From positions 1-64,000 of the forward strand of contig JAJEIE010000012.1 in assembly GCA_022827625.1 (NCBI GenBank): a stretch of 64,000 bases of DNA, read 5' to 3'. This DNA is from Candidatus Poribacteria bacterium (GTDB lineage Bacteria; Poribacteria; WGA-4E; WGA-3G). The position numbers and the translations under genes are program-made. Under the pieces are notes generated by a model. The model saw only the letters and a list, made by a program, of their open reading frames with translations, was not told where the DNA came from and ran no database searches. Positions 53,967-62,401 of this stretch are shown piece by piece; position 1 is the first letter of the stretch, and each line of letters begins with the position of its first letter.

Positions 53967-54566
53967 ATGAAACGCTTAAACTGGATCACACGAGTGAAAT
54001 GCTTAATCTTTTTGAGTATACTCTTAGTTCCCGGTTGCGCGATATTGAATCAACCCCCCGCAACAGAGATACCTGCTGCTGAACTGCGGTGCGAGGATTA
54101 TCCGCGGCTGATTGACGGTAACATGGGTACATCCAGCATTCTGAAGGTAAAGGGTTCTATTGAAAAGGAGTACAGGGACGCATTCATACGTCCACCAAGA
54201 TATCAGGACTCTATTCAAGGAACAAATAAGGTACGCGCCTTGATTCAACTTAATTCCCGAAAGTATGTGACCTACATTGAAATTCATCCGGTATCAAATA
54301 TTCCGAGTCTCACAGTAGAAACGGCAATAGTAGAAGTAGTACAAGGTCAAGGAGACCCTTTCACACGTATTCCCGACAATCGTCGAGCAAAATCTGAAAA
54401 TGCTTCCGTGATACGCGTTAACATTGAAAGAGAGGTTCTGTTTCTTCGACTCACTGTTTCATCTGAGCGAGACAGAGCCAAATCGACACGAGAACCGTCA
54501 ACAGATAAAATCAAAATTCCTTTCAAAGACATTGTGATTCGAGAAATTAAGTTCTATGGAAAATAA
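53967..54566 (+). CDS. Lipoprotein of unknown function
   Basis: A 199-residue protein after GAGGAGTATAACG. The lipobox LLVPGC follows a short hydrophobic core (CLIFLSILLVPGCAIL), so it is likely lipid-anchored. The rest is beta-rich (VRALIQLNSRKYVTYIEIHP, VIRVNIEREVLFLRLTVSSE) with discoidin-like character (deviation-from-mean strands), but I do not assign a domain. It lies 29 bases before the binding-protein gene and may share its transcript. Confidence 0.75.
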   Translation: MKRLNWITRVKCLIFLSILLVPGCAILNQPPATEIPAAELRCEDYPRLIDGNMGTSSILKVKGSIEKEYRDAFIRPPRYQDSIQGTNKVRALIQLNSRKYVTYIEIHPVSNIPSLTVETAIVEVVQGQGDPFTRIPDNRRAKSENASVIRVNIEREVLFLRLTVSSERDRAKSTREPSTDKIKIPFKDIVIREIKFYGK

Positions 54567-54595
54567 AGCAAAAATCTAATAAGGAGCAAATTGAA

Positions 54596-55744
54596 TTGAA
54601 ATTATTTACATCTATCGTGCTAATCGTCACCCTGATAGTAGGCTTTTCTGCCTGTGAGCGAATGTCCGAAGTCATTCAACCTACCACATCCCAGACAGGG
54701 GATGAAAGTAGCGAGATGTCCATCGGAATCGCCTTACCCTTGACAGGTCCATTAGCCCCTGCTGGTACACTCATGAAACAAGGCTTTACCCTTGCTATTG
54801 ATGAAATCAACAAAGCAGATGCCACCGATCTAAACCTCAAGTTCATTTTCGAGGATGATGCTGGGACGGCAGATGGGGCAGTTAAAGCCTTTAATACACT
54901 TATTGATATCGAAGGCGTATCTGTTATTCTCGGGCCTGCGTCCTCAAGCGCGACGGAGGCGGCTTTTCCCATTGCCAAAGAAAATCAGATCGTCGCAATT
55001 AGCCCGACAGCCGGTGCTCGTGGACTCACTGCCATCAGTGATTTTGTCTTCCGTATTCCGCTCACATCAGACGTTGTGGTTTCTAAAGGTATCGAGGTAA
55101 CGCATACAAAGCTCGGCTATCAACGGGTGGTCACGATGTATGATGAAACCGATCTCTTCTCTACCGACCGAGATGCGACATTGCAGGAAGCGTTCACTGC
55201 GCGTGGTGTTGAGGTACTCACCACGGAAACCTTTGAGAGTGGCGATACCGACTTCTCGGCGCAATTAACCCGAATACAGGCGCTGAATCCCGATGCCATT
55301 TTTGTTTCGGCATTGCCCCCTGAAAAACCAGGGATCCTGATTCAAGCGGATCAACTCGGTATATCGGTTCCCTTTATTGTGAGTTCATTAACCGATGTTG
55401 AGGTAGAAGCCGCGGGTGCCGCAGCCGAAGGCGCGATAACTTTTACAGGGTGGCTCCCCACGGATGACACACCGGGAAATCAGGCTTTTGTTCAGAATTA
55501 CAGCGCGACTTTCGGCATGGAACCAAACGCCTTCGCTGCCTCATCGTATGCTGCTGTCTATATTTTAGCGGAAGCAATTAAGAACGCTCAATCCACGGAT
55601 TCAATTGCAATTCGAGACGCGCTGACGGCTATCAGAGATTTTGATACAGTGTTGGGCAAGTTCTCTTTTGATGCCAATGGAGACGCTGTTTACGATCCTA
55701 AAGTCCTGATAGTGAAAGATGGTAGATTGCAAGCCTTTGAGTAA
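54596..55744 (+). CDS. ABC transporter substrate-binding lipoprotein, branched-chain amino acid (LivJ) type
   Basis: A 382-residue protein; the TTG at 54596 is set by AAGGAG. The lipobox is VGFSAC (C20). Periplasmic-binding-protein type I fold: SIGIALPLTGPLAPAGTLMK, GFTLAIDEINKAD, VSVILGPASSSATEAAFPIA and SPTAGARGLT. Relatives bind leucine, amides or other small compounds. No permease or ATPase genes follow, so it is an orphan binding protein, though it sits upstream of leuC and leuD. Ligand not proven. Confidence 0.9.
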   Translation: MKLFTSIVLIVTLIVGFSACERMSEVIQPTTSQTGDESSEMSIGIALPLTGPLAPAGTLMKQGFTLAIDEINKADATDLNLKFIFEDDAGTADGAVKAFNTLIDIEGVSVILGPASSSATEAAFPIAKENQIVAISPTAGARGLTAISDFVFRIPLTSDVVVSKGIEVTHTKLGYQRVVTMYDETDLFSTDRDATLQEAFTARGVEVLTTETFESGDTDFSAQLTRIQALNPDAIFVSALPPEKPGILIQADQLGISVPFIVSSLTDVEVEAAGAAAEGAITFTGWLPTDDTPGNQAFVQNYSATFGMEPNAFAASSYAAVYILAEAIKNAQSTDSIAIRDALTAIRDFDTVLGKFSFDANGDAVYDPKVLIVKDGRLQAFE

Positions 55745-55786
55745 TCGTGTTTAATTGTCTTTGAGATGACACTAAGGAAGAAAAAT

Positions 55787-57187
55787 ATGAAAAAAACAAT
55801 GTATGAAAAGATATGGGAGGCGCATCTCGTTCGCGCTTCCGCAGACGAGGTGCCGATTCTCTATATAGACACGCACCTCGTTCATGAAGTCACCTCCCCA
55901 CAAGCGTTTGAAGGGTTGCGGCTCAATAACCGAAAGGTCCGCCGTCCTGACCTGACATTCGCGACGATGGATCACAACGTCCCGACAACGGATAGGTCGC
56001 TACCGATTACTGATCTGATTGCCGCGAAACAGATGGAAACACTGGCGGAAAACTGCGCTGAGTTTGACATCCCGCTCTACGACATCGACAGTCCCGAACA
56101 AGGCATCGTTCACGTCATCGGCCCCGAACTCGGCATCACGTTGCCCGGCAAAACCATCGTCTGCGGTGATAGCCACACCTCAACGCACGGCGCACTCGGT
56201 GCCCTCGCTTTCGGTATCGGTACGAGTGAGATTGAGCATGTCCTCGCCACACAGTGCCTCTTGCAACAGAAATCGGAGACCTTTGAGATTCGGATTGACG
56301 GCACACTGCCCTACGGTGTCACCGCAAAAGATATTATTCTCGCGATTATCGGACACATCGGTATTGATGGCGGCAACGGTGCTGTTGTTGAATATACGGG
56401 TTCTGCCATCCGCGCCCTTAGCATCGAGGAACGGATGACGGTTTGTAATATGTCGATTGAGGCAGGCGCACGCGCCGGTATGATTGCGCCTGACGAGACC
56501 ACCTATGAATACATCGCTGGTAGACGTTTCGCACCGAAAGATGAAGAATTTGATGCAGCAGTTGAACACTGGAAACAGCTCCCGACGGACGAAGGGGCAA
56601 CCTATGATCGGACCCTGCTACTCGATGCAGCGGATATTGCACCACAGGTGACGTGGGGGACAAATCCGGGTATGGTAACCGATGTAACAGGTCGTGTACC
56701 GGATCCCGCAGATATGACGACAGCCGATGAAAAGACCGCCACTGAACACGCCTTGGCGTACATGGACCTCCAACCCGGCACTCCAATGACTGAGATTGCC
56801 GTGGATAGGGTGTTCATCGGTAGTTGCACCAACTCCCGTATCAGCGATTTACGGGCTGCCGCTGAGGTTGCGAAGGGCAGGAAAGTCGCAGACACCGTCA
56901 GTGCGATGGTCGTTCCGGGTTCCCAAGCCGTCAAACGCCAAGCGGAAGCGGAAGGGCTTGATGAGATTTTCCGTGCCGCGGGTTTTGAGTGGCGCGAAGC
57001 GGGTTGCAGCATGTGTCTCGGTATGAACCCGGATACTCTGAGCCCAGGTCAACGCTGCGCCAGCACGTCGAATCGAAACTTTGAAGGTAGACAGGGTAAA
57101 GGCGGACGCACGCACCTCGTCAGTCCACAGATGGCTGCTGCGACTGCAGTAACGGGACACTTTGTGGATATCCGAAAGTTTCAGTAG
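55787..57187 (+). CDS. leuC: 3-isopropylmalate dehydratase large subunit
   Basis: A 466-residue protein; the ATG at 55787 after AAGGAAGAAAAAT is used rather than that at 55766. It opens [20 protein letters not shown] and has [40 protein letters not shown] (read in parts), and the cluster cysteines in [13 protein letters not shown] and [12 protein letters not shown]. With LeuD it isomerises 2-isopropylmalate to 3-isopropylmalate through a [4Fe-4S] cluster in leucine synthesis. leuD lies 371 bases away, separated by a DUF2281 gene. Confidence 0.96.
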   Translation: MKKTMYEKIWEAHLVRASADEVPILYIDTHLVHEVTSPQAFEGLRLNNRKVRRPDLTFATMDHNVPTTDRSLPITDLIAAKQMETLAENCAEFDIPLYDIDSPEQGIVHVIGPELGITLPGKTIVCGDSHTSTHGALGALAFGIGTSEIEHVLATQCLLQQKSETFEIRIDGTLPYGVTAKDIILAIIGHIGIDGGNGAVVEYTGSAIRALSIEERMTVCNMSIEAGARAGMIAPDETTYEYIAGRRFAPKDEEFDAAVEHWKQLPTDEGATYDRTLLLDAADIAPQVTWGTNPGMVTDVTGRVPDPADMTTADEKTATEHALAYMDLQPGTPMTEIAVDRVFIGSCTNSRISDLRAAAEVAKGRKVADTVSAMVVPGSQAVKRQAEAEGLDEIFRAAGFEWREAGCSMCLGMNPDTLSPGQRCASTSNRNFEGRQGKGGRTHLVSPQMAAATAVTGHFVDIRKFQ

Positions 57188-57259
57188 AAAGCGTGGAAGA
57201 CTGGAAGATTGGAAGGCGGATATTTTTTCACCTCAAGTATAAGGAATATGGAGGTAACA

Positions 57260-57466
57260 ATGGAATCTATCATTGTTGAAAAAATCAGGCAGCTTCCCCC
57301 TGAGCTCCAGGAAGAAGCCTTGAGTTTTATTGATTTCCTGCTAACGAAAAAAAATCCAAAACGGAAGAAAAAACCAAATCTGGAATGGGTTGGCGGATTA
57401 AAAGCGTATCGTGACCAGTACACGGCTCTTGAACTTCAGAAAAAAGCATCTGATTGGAGGGATTAG
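57260..57466 (+). CDS. DUF2281 family small protein between leuC and leuD
   Basis: A 68-residue protein. GGAGG precedes the ATG at 57260. MESIIVEKIRQLPPELQEEA with LSFIDFLLTKKNPKRKKKP is the DUF2281 pattern, usually annotated as an antitoxin-like partner of PIN-type toxins. No toxin gene follows; instead leuD comes next. It interrupts the normally tight leuC-leuD pair, suggesting recent insertion. Confidence 0.8.
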   Translation: MESIIVEKIRQLPPELQEEALSFIDFLLTKKNPKRKKKPNLEWVGGLKAYRDQYTALELQKKASDWRD

Positions 57467-57486
57467 TTTACCTCGCGGATACCAGA

Positions 57487-57507
57487 GTGCAATGAATTGC
57501 ACTACTA
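57487..57507. repeat. REP-like hairpin
   Basis: GTGCAAT (57487-57493) pairs with ATTGCAC (57496-57502), followed by TACTAC. The same words occur at 8100-8160. Confidence 0.5.
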
Positions 57508-57558
57508 CAAATCAGTATTAATTTCACGATAGATAAAACACTTAAGGGGAGAATAAAA

Positions 57559-58149
57559 ATGGAAGCATTCACAGAACACGTTGGACGTGTCGTCCCACTC
57601 GACAGAATTAATGTTGACACCGACCAGATTATTCCGAAGCAATTCCTGAAACGGATTGAACGGACGGGTTTCGGTGAATTTCTCTTTAACGATTGGCGTT
57701 ACCTCGAAAACGGCGAACCGAATCCAGAGTTTGTGCTGAACTTTCCGCGCTACGCTGATGCGAGTATCCTTATCGCTGGTGCGAATTTCGGTTGTGGGAG
57801 CTCCCGTGAACACGCCCCATGGGCACTCCAGCAGTACGGTTTCAAGGCGATTCTCGCCCCCTCGTTTGCCGACATCTTCCGCAACAACTGCTACAAAAAC
57901 GGCATCCTTCCGATAGCCTTACCAGCAGACGTTATCGCCTCACTCAGTCAAACAGCACACGATACCGAAGGATACCAATTGATGATAGACTTAGAGGAAC
58001 AGTCAGTCATCTGTCCTGACGGCACTGCACACGCTTTTGAGATTGGCGATTTTGAGAAGTACTGCCTGTTGAACGGACTCGATGAAATCGGTTGGACGTT
58101 GCAGTTTGAAGCGGACATTGCTGCTTATGAAAATCAGAGCCGCTTATAG
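57559..58149 (+). CDS. leuD: 3-isopropylmalate dehydratase small subunit
   Basis: A 196-residue protein after AAGGGGAGAATAAAA. It has the swivel-domain features [39 protein letters not shown] and [21 protein letters not shown]. It completes the LeuC active site. The coupling to leuC is broken by the DUF2281 gene and a REP-like hairpin. Confidence 0.96.
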   Translation: MEAFTEHVGRVVPLDRINVDTDQIIPKQFLKRIERTGFGEFLFNDWRYLENGEPNPEFVLNFPRYADASILIAGANFGCGSSREHAPWALQQYGFKAILAPSFADIFRNNCYKNGILPIALPADVIASLSQTAHDTEGYQLMIDLEEQSVICPDGTAHAFEIGDFEKYCLLNGLDEIGWTLQFEADIAAYENQSRL

Positions 58150-58229
58150 GGACTACTCTCATCTGTTCACAAGTCAATTTAACGCGTTGGGCAGGATCCC
58201 ACAATCCGATCAACTTCTCCGATTAGGTA

Positions 58230-58302
58230 GGTGCGGTTTCCTAACCGCACCGAATCTGATTGTAGTGAATAGGTTGGGTTTCACTATGTTCAACCCAACC
58301 TA
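58230..58302. repeat. Two REP-like hairpins
   Basis: GGTGCGGTT (58230-58238) pairs with AACCGCACC (58243-58251). TAGGTTGGGTT (58270-58280) pairs with AACCCAACCTA (58292-58302). The GGTTGGGTT word also occurs at 46566-46603. Situated between leuD and the HAD gene. Confidence 0.6.
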
Positions 58303-58423
58303 CGAAACGTCCATCTGCCCTTTAAACAAATCCTAAAAAACTTGAAGAAGCCAGAAGGTTGTGGATTAACCATAATAATATTTATCCTCATCTTAACGTT
58401 CAAATTTTACCATAAGGAGCAAA

Positions 58424-59122
58424 ATGCTCTACAAAGCCGTCATATTCGATCTATATGGCACATTGGTCGACAATTTCAGTAGTCAAGCGTACGACAAAGT
58501 CCAAGAACAGATGGCAAAAGCTCTCAATATTCCATACCCAAAATTCCGGCAAGTCATGTTGGAAACAATCAACGATAAATCTTCAGGCGGTTATCATGCC
58601 GTTGAAGATAATATACTTGAGATATGTCGCCGCTTAAGTATTAAAGCGGGCACAACCCAAATTGAGCAGGTCGTTACTCTACATTATGAATTCTCAGAAA
58701 GCACGCTCATGGTTGAGGTCAAAGTATTAAAAGCATTAGGGACACTAAAAAGTAACGACTTACTTTTAGGACTTATCACCAATTGCAGACCACCTATTCC
58801 ATCTGCTTTCTTGGATTCTCCATTGGCTCAATACATTGATAATCCCGTTTTTTCCTGCGAAGAACGTATCAAGAAACCAGCACCTCGTATCTATCAGATA
58901 GCATGTGAAAGGTTGAAGGTCAAACCACAGGAATGCCTTTACGTAGGAGACGGAAGCGGTGAAGAATTGACGGGTGCAGCGGCGGTTGGAATGCTACCCG
59001 TACTGAAACGGACCGATCTAACGGATGTCTATGACCCCCACCGACCAGAAGTAGAAAATTGGCACGGCATCGCTATTGATGAAATCTCGGAGTTGCGCTC
59101 TATCGTTTCCGAATTGGCGTAA
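58424..59122 (+). CDS. HAD-superfamily hydrolase, subfamily IA
   Basis: A 232-residue protein after AAGGAGCAAA. Motif I VIFDLYGTLVDNFS has the D-x-D replaced by D-x-Y-G-T, where the second Asp is Tyr, unusual for a phosphatase. Motif II is LLLGLITNCRPP, the lysine is in RIKKPAPRIYQIA, and motif IV is CLYVGDGSGEELTGA. Typical members dephosphorylate small metabolites or are haloacid dehalogenases; with DLYGT the second Asp normally needed for phosphatase chemistry is missing. Substrate unknown. Confidence 0.87.
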   Translation: MLYKAVIFDLYGTLVDNFSSQAYDKVQEQMAKALNIPYPKFRQVMLETINDKSSGGYHAVEDNILEICRRLSIKAGTTQIEQVVTLHYEFSESTLMVEVKVLKALGTLKSNDLLLGLITNCRPPIPSAFLDSPLAQYIDNPVFSCEERIKKPAPRIYQIACERLKVKPQECLYVGDGSGEELTGAAAVGMLPVLKRTDLTDVYDPHRPEVENWHGIAIDEISELRSIVSELA

Positions 59123-59243
59123 TTAAGGGTTGATTCAAAGCGAGAATCTCAAAAGGATTAGGCTACTATTTGTTTGGCGAAATTTGATGTAACTATTAAT
59201 TTACAGAATTGCTTTCTTGTTTTTCTACCAGGAGGACTGAACA

Positions 59244-60743
59244 ATGGCTCACTTTTTTTCTCAAGCAAGCCGGACTTTCAGTGAATACTTGCTTTTACCT
59301 AACTTAACGACGAAGGATTGTATCCCTGAAAACGTTATCCTGAGAACCCCGCTGGTGAAGTTTAAAGTCGGACAACAACCCTCTCTGGAAGTAAATATCC
59401 CGTTTGCTTCTGCGATCATGCAAGCCGTTTCGGATCACAATCTGGCAATTGCACTCGCAAGACAGGGAGGGATATCCTTTATTTACGGGTCCCAAAGTAT
59501 TGAAGAGCAGGTGGCAATGGTCCGTACGGTTAAAAATCACAAAGCGGGTTTCGTTGTCAGCGACTCAAATTTAAAGTGTGATAGCACAATAGAAGATGTC
59601 GTGAAACTCACCGAAGAAACAGGACACTCGACGATTGCTATAACCCATGATGGTTCGTCTTCAGGTGAACTACTTGGACTGATAACGGATAAAGATTATA
59701 GATTGAGTCGCGTGGATTTAAAGGCGAAAGTCAGCGAATTCATGACCCCGTTTCCCGAACTCATTGTGGGTCAAAAGGGAATTACAATTGAAGCCGCCAA
59801 CGACCTCATTTGGGACCACAAGATAAATTGTCTGCCGATTGTTGATGAAAATCGTAAACTGGTACATTTGGTTTTCAGGAAAGATTACGATGACCACAAG
59901 AAAAATCCGCTTGAATCCGTAGATTCCCAGAAAAGACTTGTCGTCGGTGCTGGCATTAATACCAGAGATTACAAGGAGAGAGTACCCGCACTGGTCGCAG
60001 CAGGGGTCGATATTATTTGCGTTGATTCCTCCGAAGGATATACAGAATGGCAATCAGCCACGATTCAATTTATAAAAAATAAGTACAATGGGACTGTGAA
60101 AGTAGGCGGCGGGAATGTCGTTCACGGAGATGCATTTACGTATTTGGTAGAAGCCGGTGCTGATTTTATAAAAGTAGGTATCGGTGGAGGGGCTATTTGT
60201 ATAACACGGGAACAGAAAGGCATTGGTCGTGGGCAAGCGACTGCCGTCATTGAAGTCGCTCAGCAAAGGGATCAGCACTTGAAAGAAACCGGCGTTTACG
60301 TGCCAATTTGCTCAGATGGTGGTATCTTCCAAGATTATCATATCGGTTTGGCTCTTGCGATGGGTGCTGATTTCGTGATGATGGGTAGATATTTTGCGAG
60401 ATTCGACGAAAGTCCCAGTAAGATAAGAAAATTGGGTATGAATACAGTGAAAGAATATTGGGGTGAAGGGACAAAGCGCGCCTCTAATTGGCAACGCTAT
60501 CACGAGGGCGGCGGTCCAGAATTATTGTTCGAGGAGGGTGCTGACGCTTATGTACCTTACGCAGGAAAGATGAACGATAATTTGAAAACGACCCTCGCAA
60601 AAATTCGATCGCTCATGTGTAATTGTGGGGCGATATCCTTACCGGAATTTCGTCAAAAAGCGAGATTCGTGTTAGTCTCTTCAGCAAGCATCCGCGAAGG
60701 CGGTGTTCACGATATTATTCCAAGAACGACACAGGATGGATAA
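59244..60743 (+). CDS. guaB: IMP dehydrogenase of the Tritrichomonas foetus type
   Basis: A 499-residue protein after AGGAGGACTGAACA. A catalytic barrel with inserted CBS pair (about 95-220). The active-site loop is [20 protein letters not shown], with the catalytic cysteine at C319. The flap contains WQRYHEGG (Arg-Tyr pair), and the C terminus has [10 protein letters not shown] and [11 protein letters not shown]. It oxidises IMP to XMP with NAD, the committed step to GMP. Segments such as [14 protein letters not shown] match the T. foetus enzyme, a known mycophenolate-resistant form with bacterial relatives. The two selenoprotein genes follow, the first only four bases away. Confidence 0.95.
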   Translation: MAHFFSQASRTFSEYLLLPNLTTKDCIPENVILRTPLVKFKVGQQPSLEVNIPFASAIMQAVSDHNLAIALARQGGISFIYGSQSIEEQVAMVRTVKNHKAGFVVSDSNLKCDSTIEDVVKLTEETGHSTIAITHDGSSSGELLGLITDKDYRLSRVDLKAKVSEFMTPFPELIVGQKGITIEAANDLIWDHKINCLPIVDENRKLVHLVFRKDYDDHKKNPLESVDSQKRLVVGAGINTRDYKERVPALVAAGVDIICVDSSEGYTEWQSATIQFIKNKYNGTVKVGGGNVVHGDAFTYLVEAGADFIKVGIGGGAICITREQKGIGRGQATAVIEVAQQRDQHLKETGVYVPICSDGGIFQDYHIGLALAMGADFVMMGRYFARFDESPSKIRKLGMNTVKEYWGEGTKRASNWQRYHEGGGPELLFEEGADAYVPYAGKMNDNLKTTLAKIRSLMCNCGAISLPEFRQKARFVLVSSASIREGGVHDIIPRTTQDG

Positions 60744-60747
60744 AAAA

Positions 60748-62400
60748 ATGAAAACAGCCAACAACAAAATCACGCTCAGCCTTGATGGTAACGCAGAAGT
60801 GACTGTCAAAGGCTTCATTGCTCCGATTGAGCATACCGCAGGCAATTTTCATAAGAGATGGGATGCGTTGGCGAATCTACGGGCTGCGGCACCAGAAAAG
60901 CGGTATACTGCTTCCGTTTTTCGTGATTTTCTTCCATCAGAAGCCGTTTCGGTGGGTGAGTGTTGGAAAATTAAAGAAGCCAGTGTCGAGGAATTGCTGA
61001 AACAACTGCATCCCAATCCGTCATTGGAGATGCGTGTAGGGATGTACGGCATAGAAGAGGCAAAAGGTCTTCGGGCATGTCTGCGGGCGTACAACGATCA
61101 ATTGGTTCACATCGTGTTTCGCATCCATGCGGAATTTGCCTTAGAGGACGGTTGGTTCACACCTTCGCAGTTCGCTGGACATCTCGTTATGGATCGTAAC
61201 CAAAAGACTGTCGTTTTCTTTCAGATGCACGTCCCTCCAAGCACACTAAATTTTGATGTCCATTGGGAAACGACATTAGAAGGTTGGAACGCTCCCAGAT
61301 GGATTACAGATGGCGGTTACTGCTCACAAATGGAACTCCGTGCCGGTTCAGAAGATGTTTTAAAGGACACCGAATTCACAACAGCAATCACAGAAAAAGA
61401 AGCAGAACGTCTCCTAATCCTGCAATTCTACGAATCGCAGCAAATTAACTGGGTATCGTTAGAGGAAGCATTGGAAATGACCCAGGTACAACAGAAGCCC
61501 GTTCATGTCATTTCACTTGATGGTCCGCTCTTTGATGAGGCATGCTGAGGGAGCGGCAAAAGTTTGAGGGCAGGTGCTCTCGCTCATGAACGCGTCATCA
61601 AATTCTTGAATGAAAATTTTATCAACACATGGGTTTCTAATTTTGAATTTGGCAGGAAGCCAAGCGCGCGAGAATATCTTGCCAAAAGATACGCGAATGA
61701 ATCTAAATCGTTTGACACTACACACGCTTTAGCACAAGCAATCAAGAAGGGTTGGCAGGAGCGCTCGCCTGTGGATTGTCTCGTTATATCCCCTGATTTT
61801 GAATTGAAAGGTAAACTCGCTTTGAATAAATACCTCTCCGGCGGTCACGGCTTAGAGGGGGGCAGAACAGCAGCAGAAAATTACCGACTGTTCCTCATTG
61901 AAGCCTTAGAAGGGAAATACCCCGGATTCAGTCCTGATAACGCTTTCGCTTATCTATTAGGCGAGGAAGAGGGTACCCCTGAACAGGAAAGCCCTTTCAA
62001 ACCTTTCTTAACAGACTTGGAGGTTGTGCTCAACCCTACACAGCCTACGTTGGAAGTATTGGATGTTATTCGGACGCAGGAGTCTACTATCGTGAGAATT
62101 GATGCTACTGCCTTTGAAAAGGGTGGGATACTCACCATTGATATACGTGTCGGGAGTGCCCAACTTGCTGGCTCTTTCTATTTGTATGAAAGTAACATCG
62201 AATTCCCGACAGAACGTGGGCAACGTTACTATCACTCGTTTGCCAATGCGATGGACACTCTACCCGATGGAACGGCACAAATCACGTATCTTTTTTACCA
62301 AGGTCAAGTTTTTAAACTCGTAATTACAGCCTCCGAACGGGTGGATAACAAAACGTCTGTCAATGCTTTCCAAGCAAGGATTTCCGTAGCGGAGCATTAA
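60748..62400 (+). CDS. Predicted selenoprotein 1, thioredoxin-like domain (Sec at codon 267)
   Basis: Read as one 550-residue protein: 266 residues, TGA at 61546-61548 as selenocysteine, then 283 more in the same frame to TAA. The N-terminal part (KITLSLDGNAEVTVKGFIAP to FNFDV-like) is of unknown function. From about 235 the sequence is thioredoxin-like: QINWVSLEEALEM, KPVHVISLDGPLFDEAC, then U-GSGKSLRAGALAHERVIKFL and NENFINTWVSNFEF. The TGA splits this fold between its second strand and helix, so neither half alone would fold. A SECIS-like hairpin lies 17 bases after the TGA. The start is ATG 60748, four bases after guaB. Alternatively two genes, the second from TTG at 61564, but that TTG lies inside the hairpin context and has no ribosome site. 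Confidence 0.8.
61546..61581 (+). promoter_or_regulatory. SECIS-like selenocysteine insertion element 1
   Basis: TGA at 61546-61548, 17 bases, then stem GAGGGC (61566-61571), loop AGGU (61572-61575), stem GCUCUC (61576-61581), six pairs including one G-U. Bacterial SECIS hairpins lie within about 16-37 bases of the UGA and have a GG in the apical loop, recognised by SelB. Both features are met. Confidence 0.75.
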
Positions 62401-62401
62401 A

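Noticed and set aside
11520-58300. CRISPR array among the many repeats
   Set aside because: The repeats are inverted, irregularly spaced and far apart; no regular direct repeat-spacer pattern and no cas genes.
61564-62400. Second half of selenoprotein 1 as a separate gene starting at TTG
   Set aside because: No ribosome site; the start would lie in the middle of a thioredoxin-like fold, and the frame and five-codon distance to the TGA are repeated exactly in copy 2. Kept only as the alternative.
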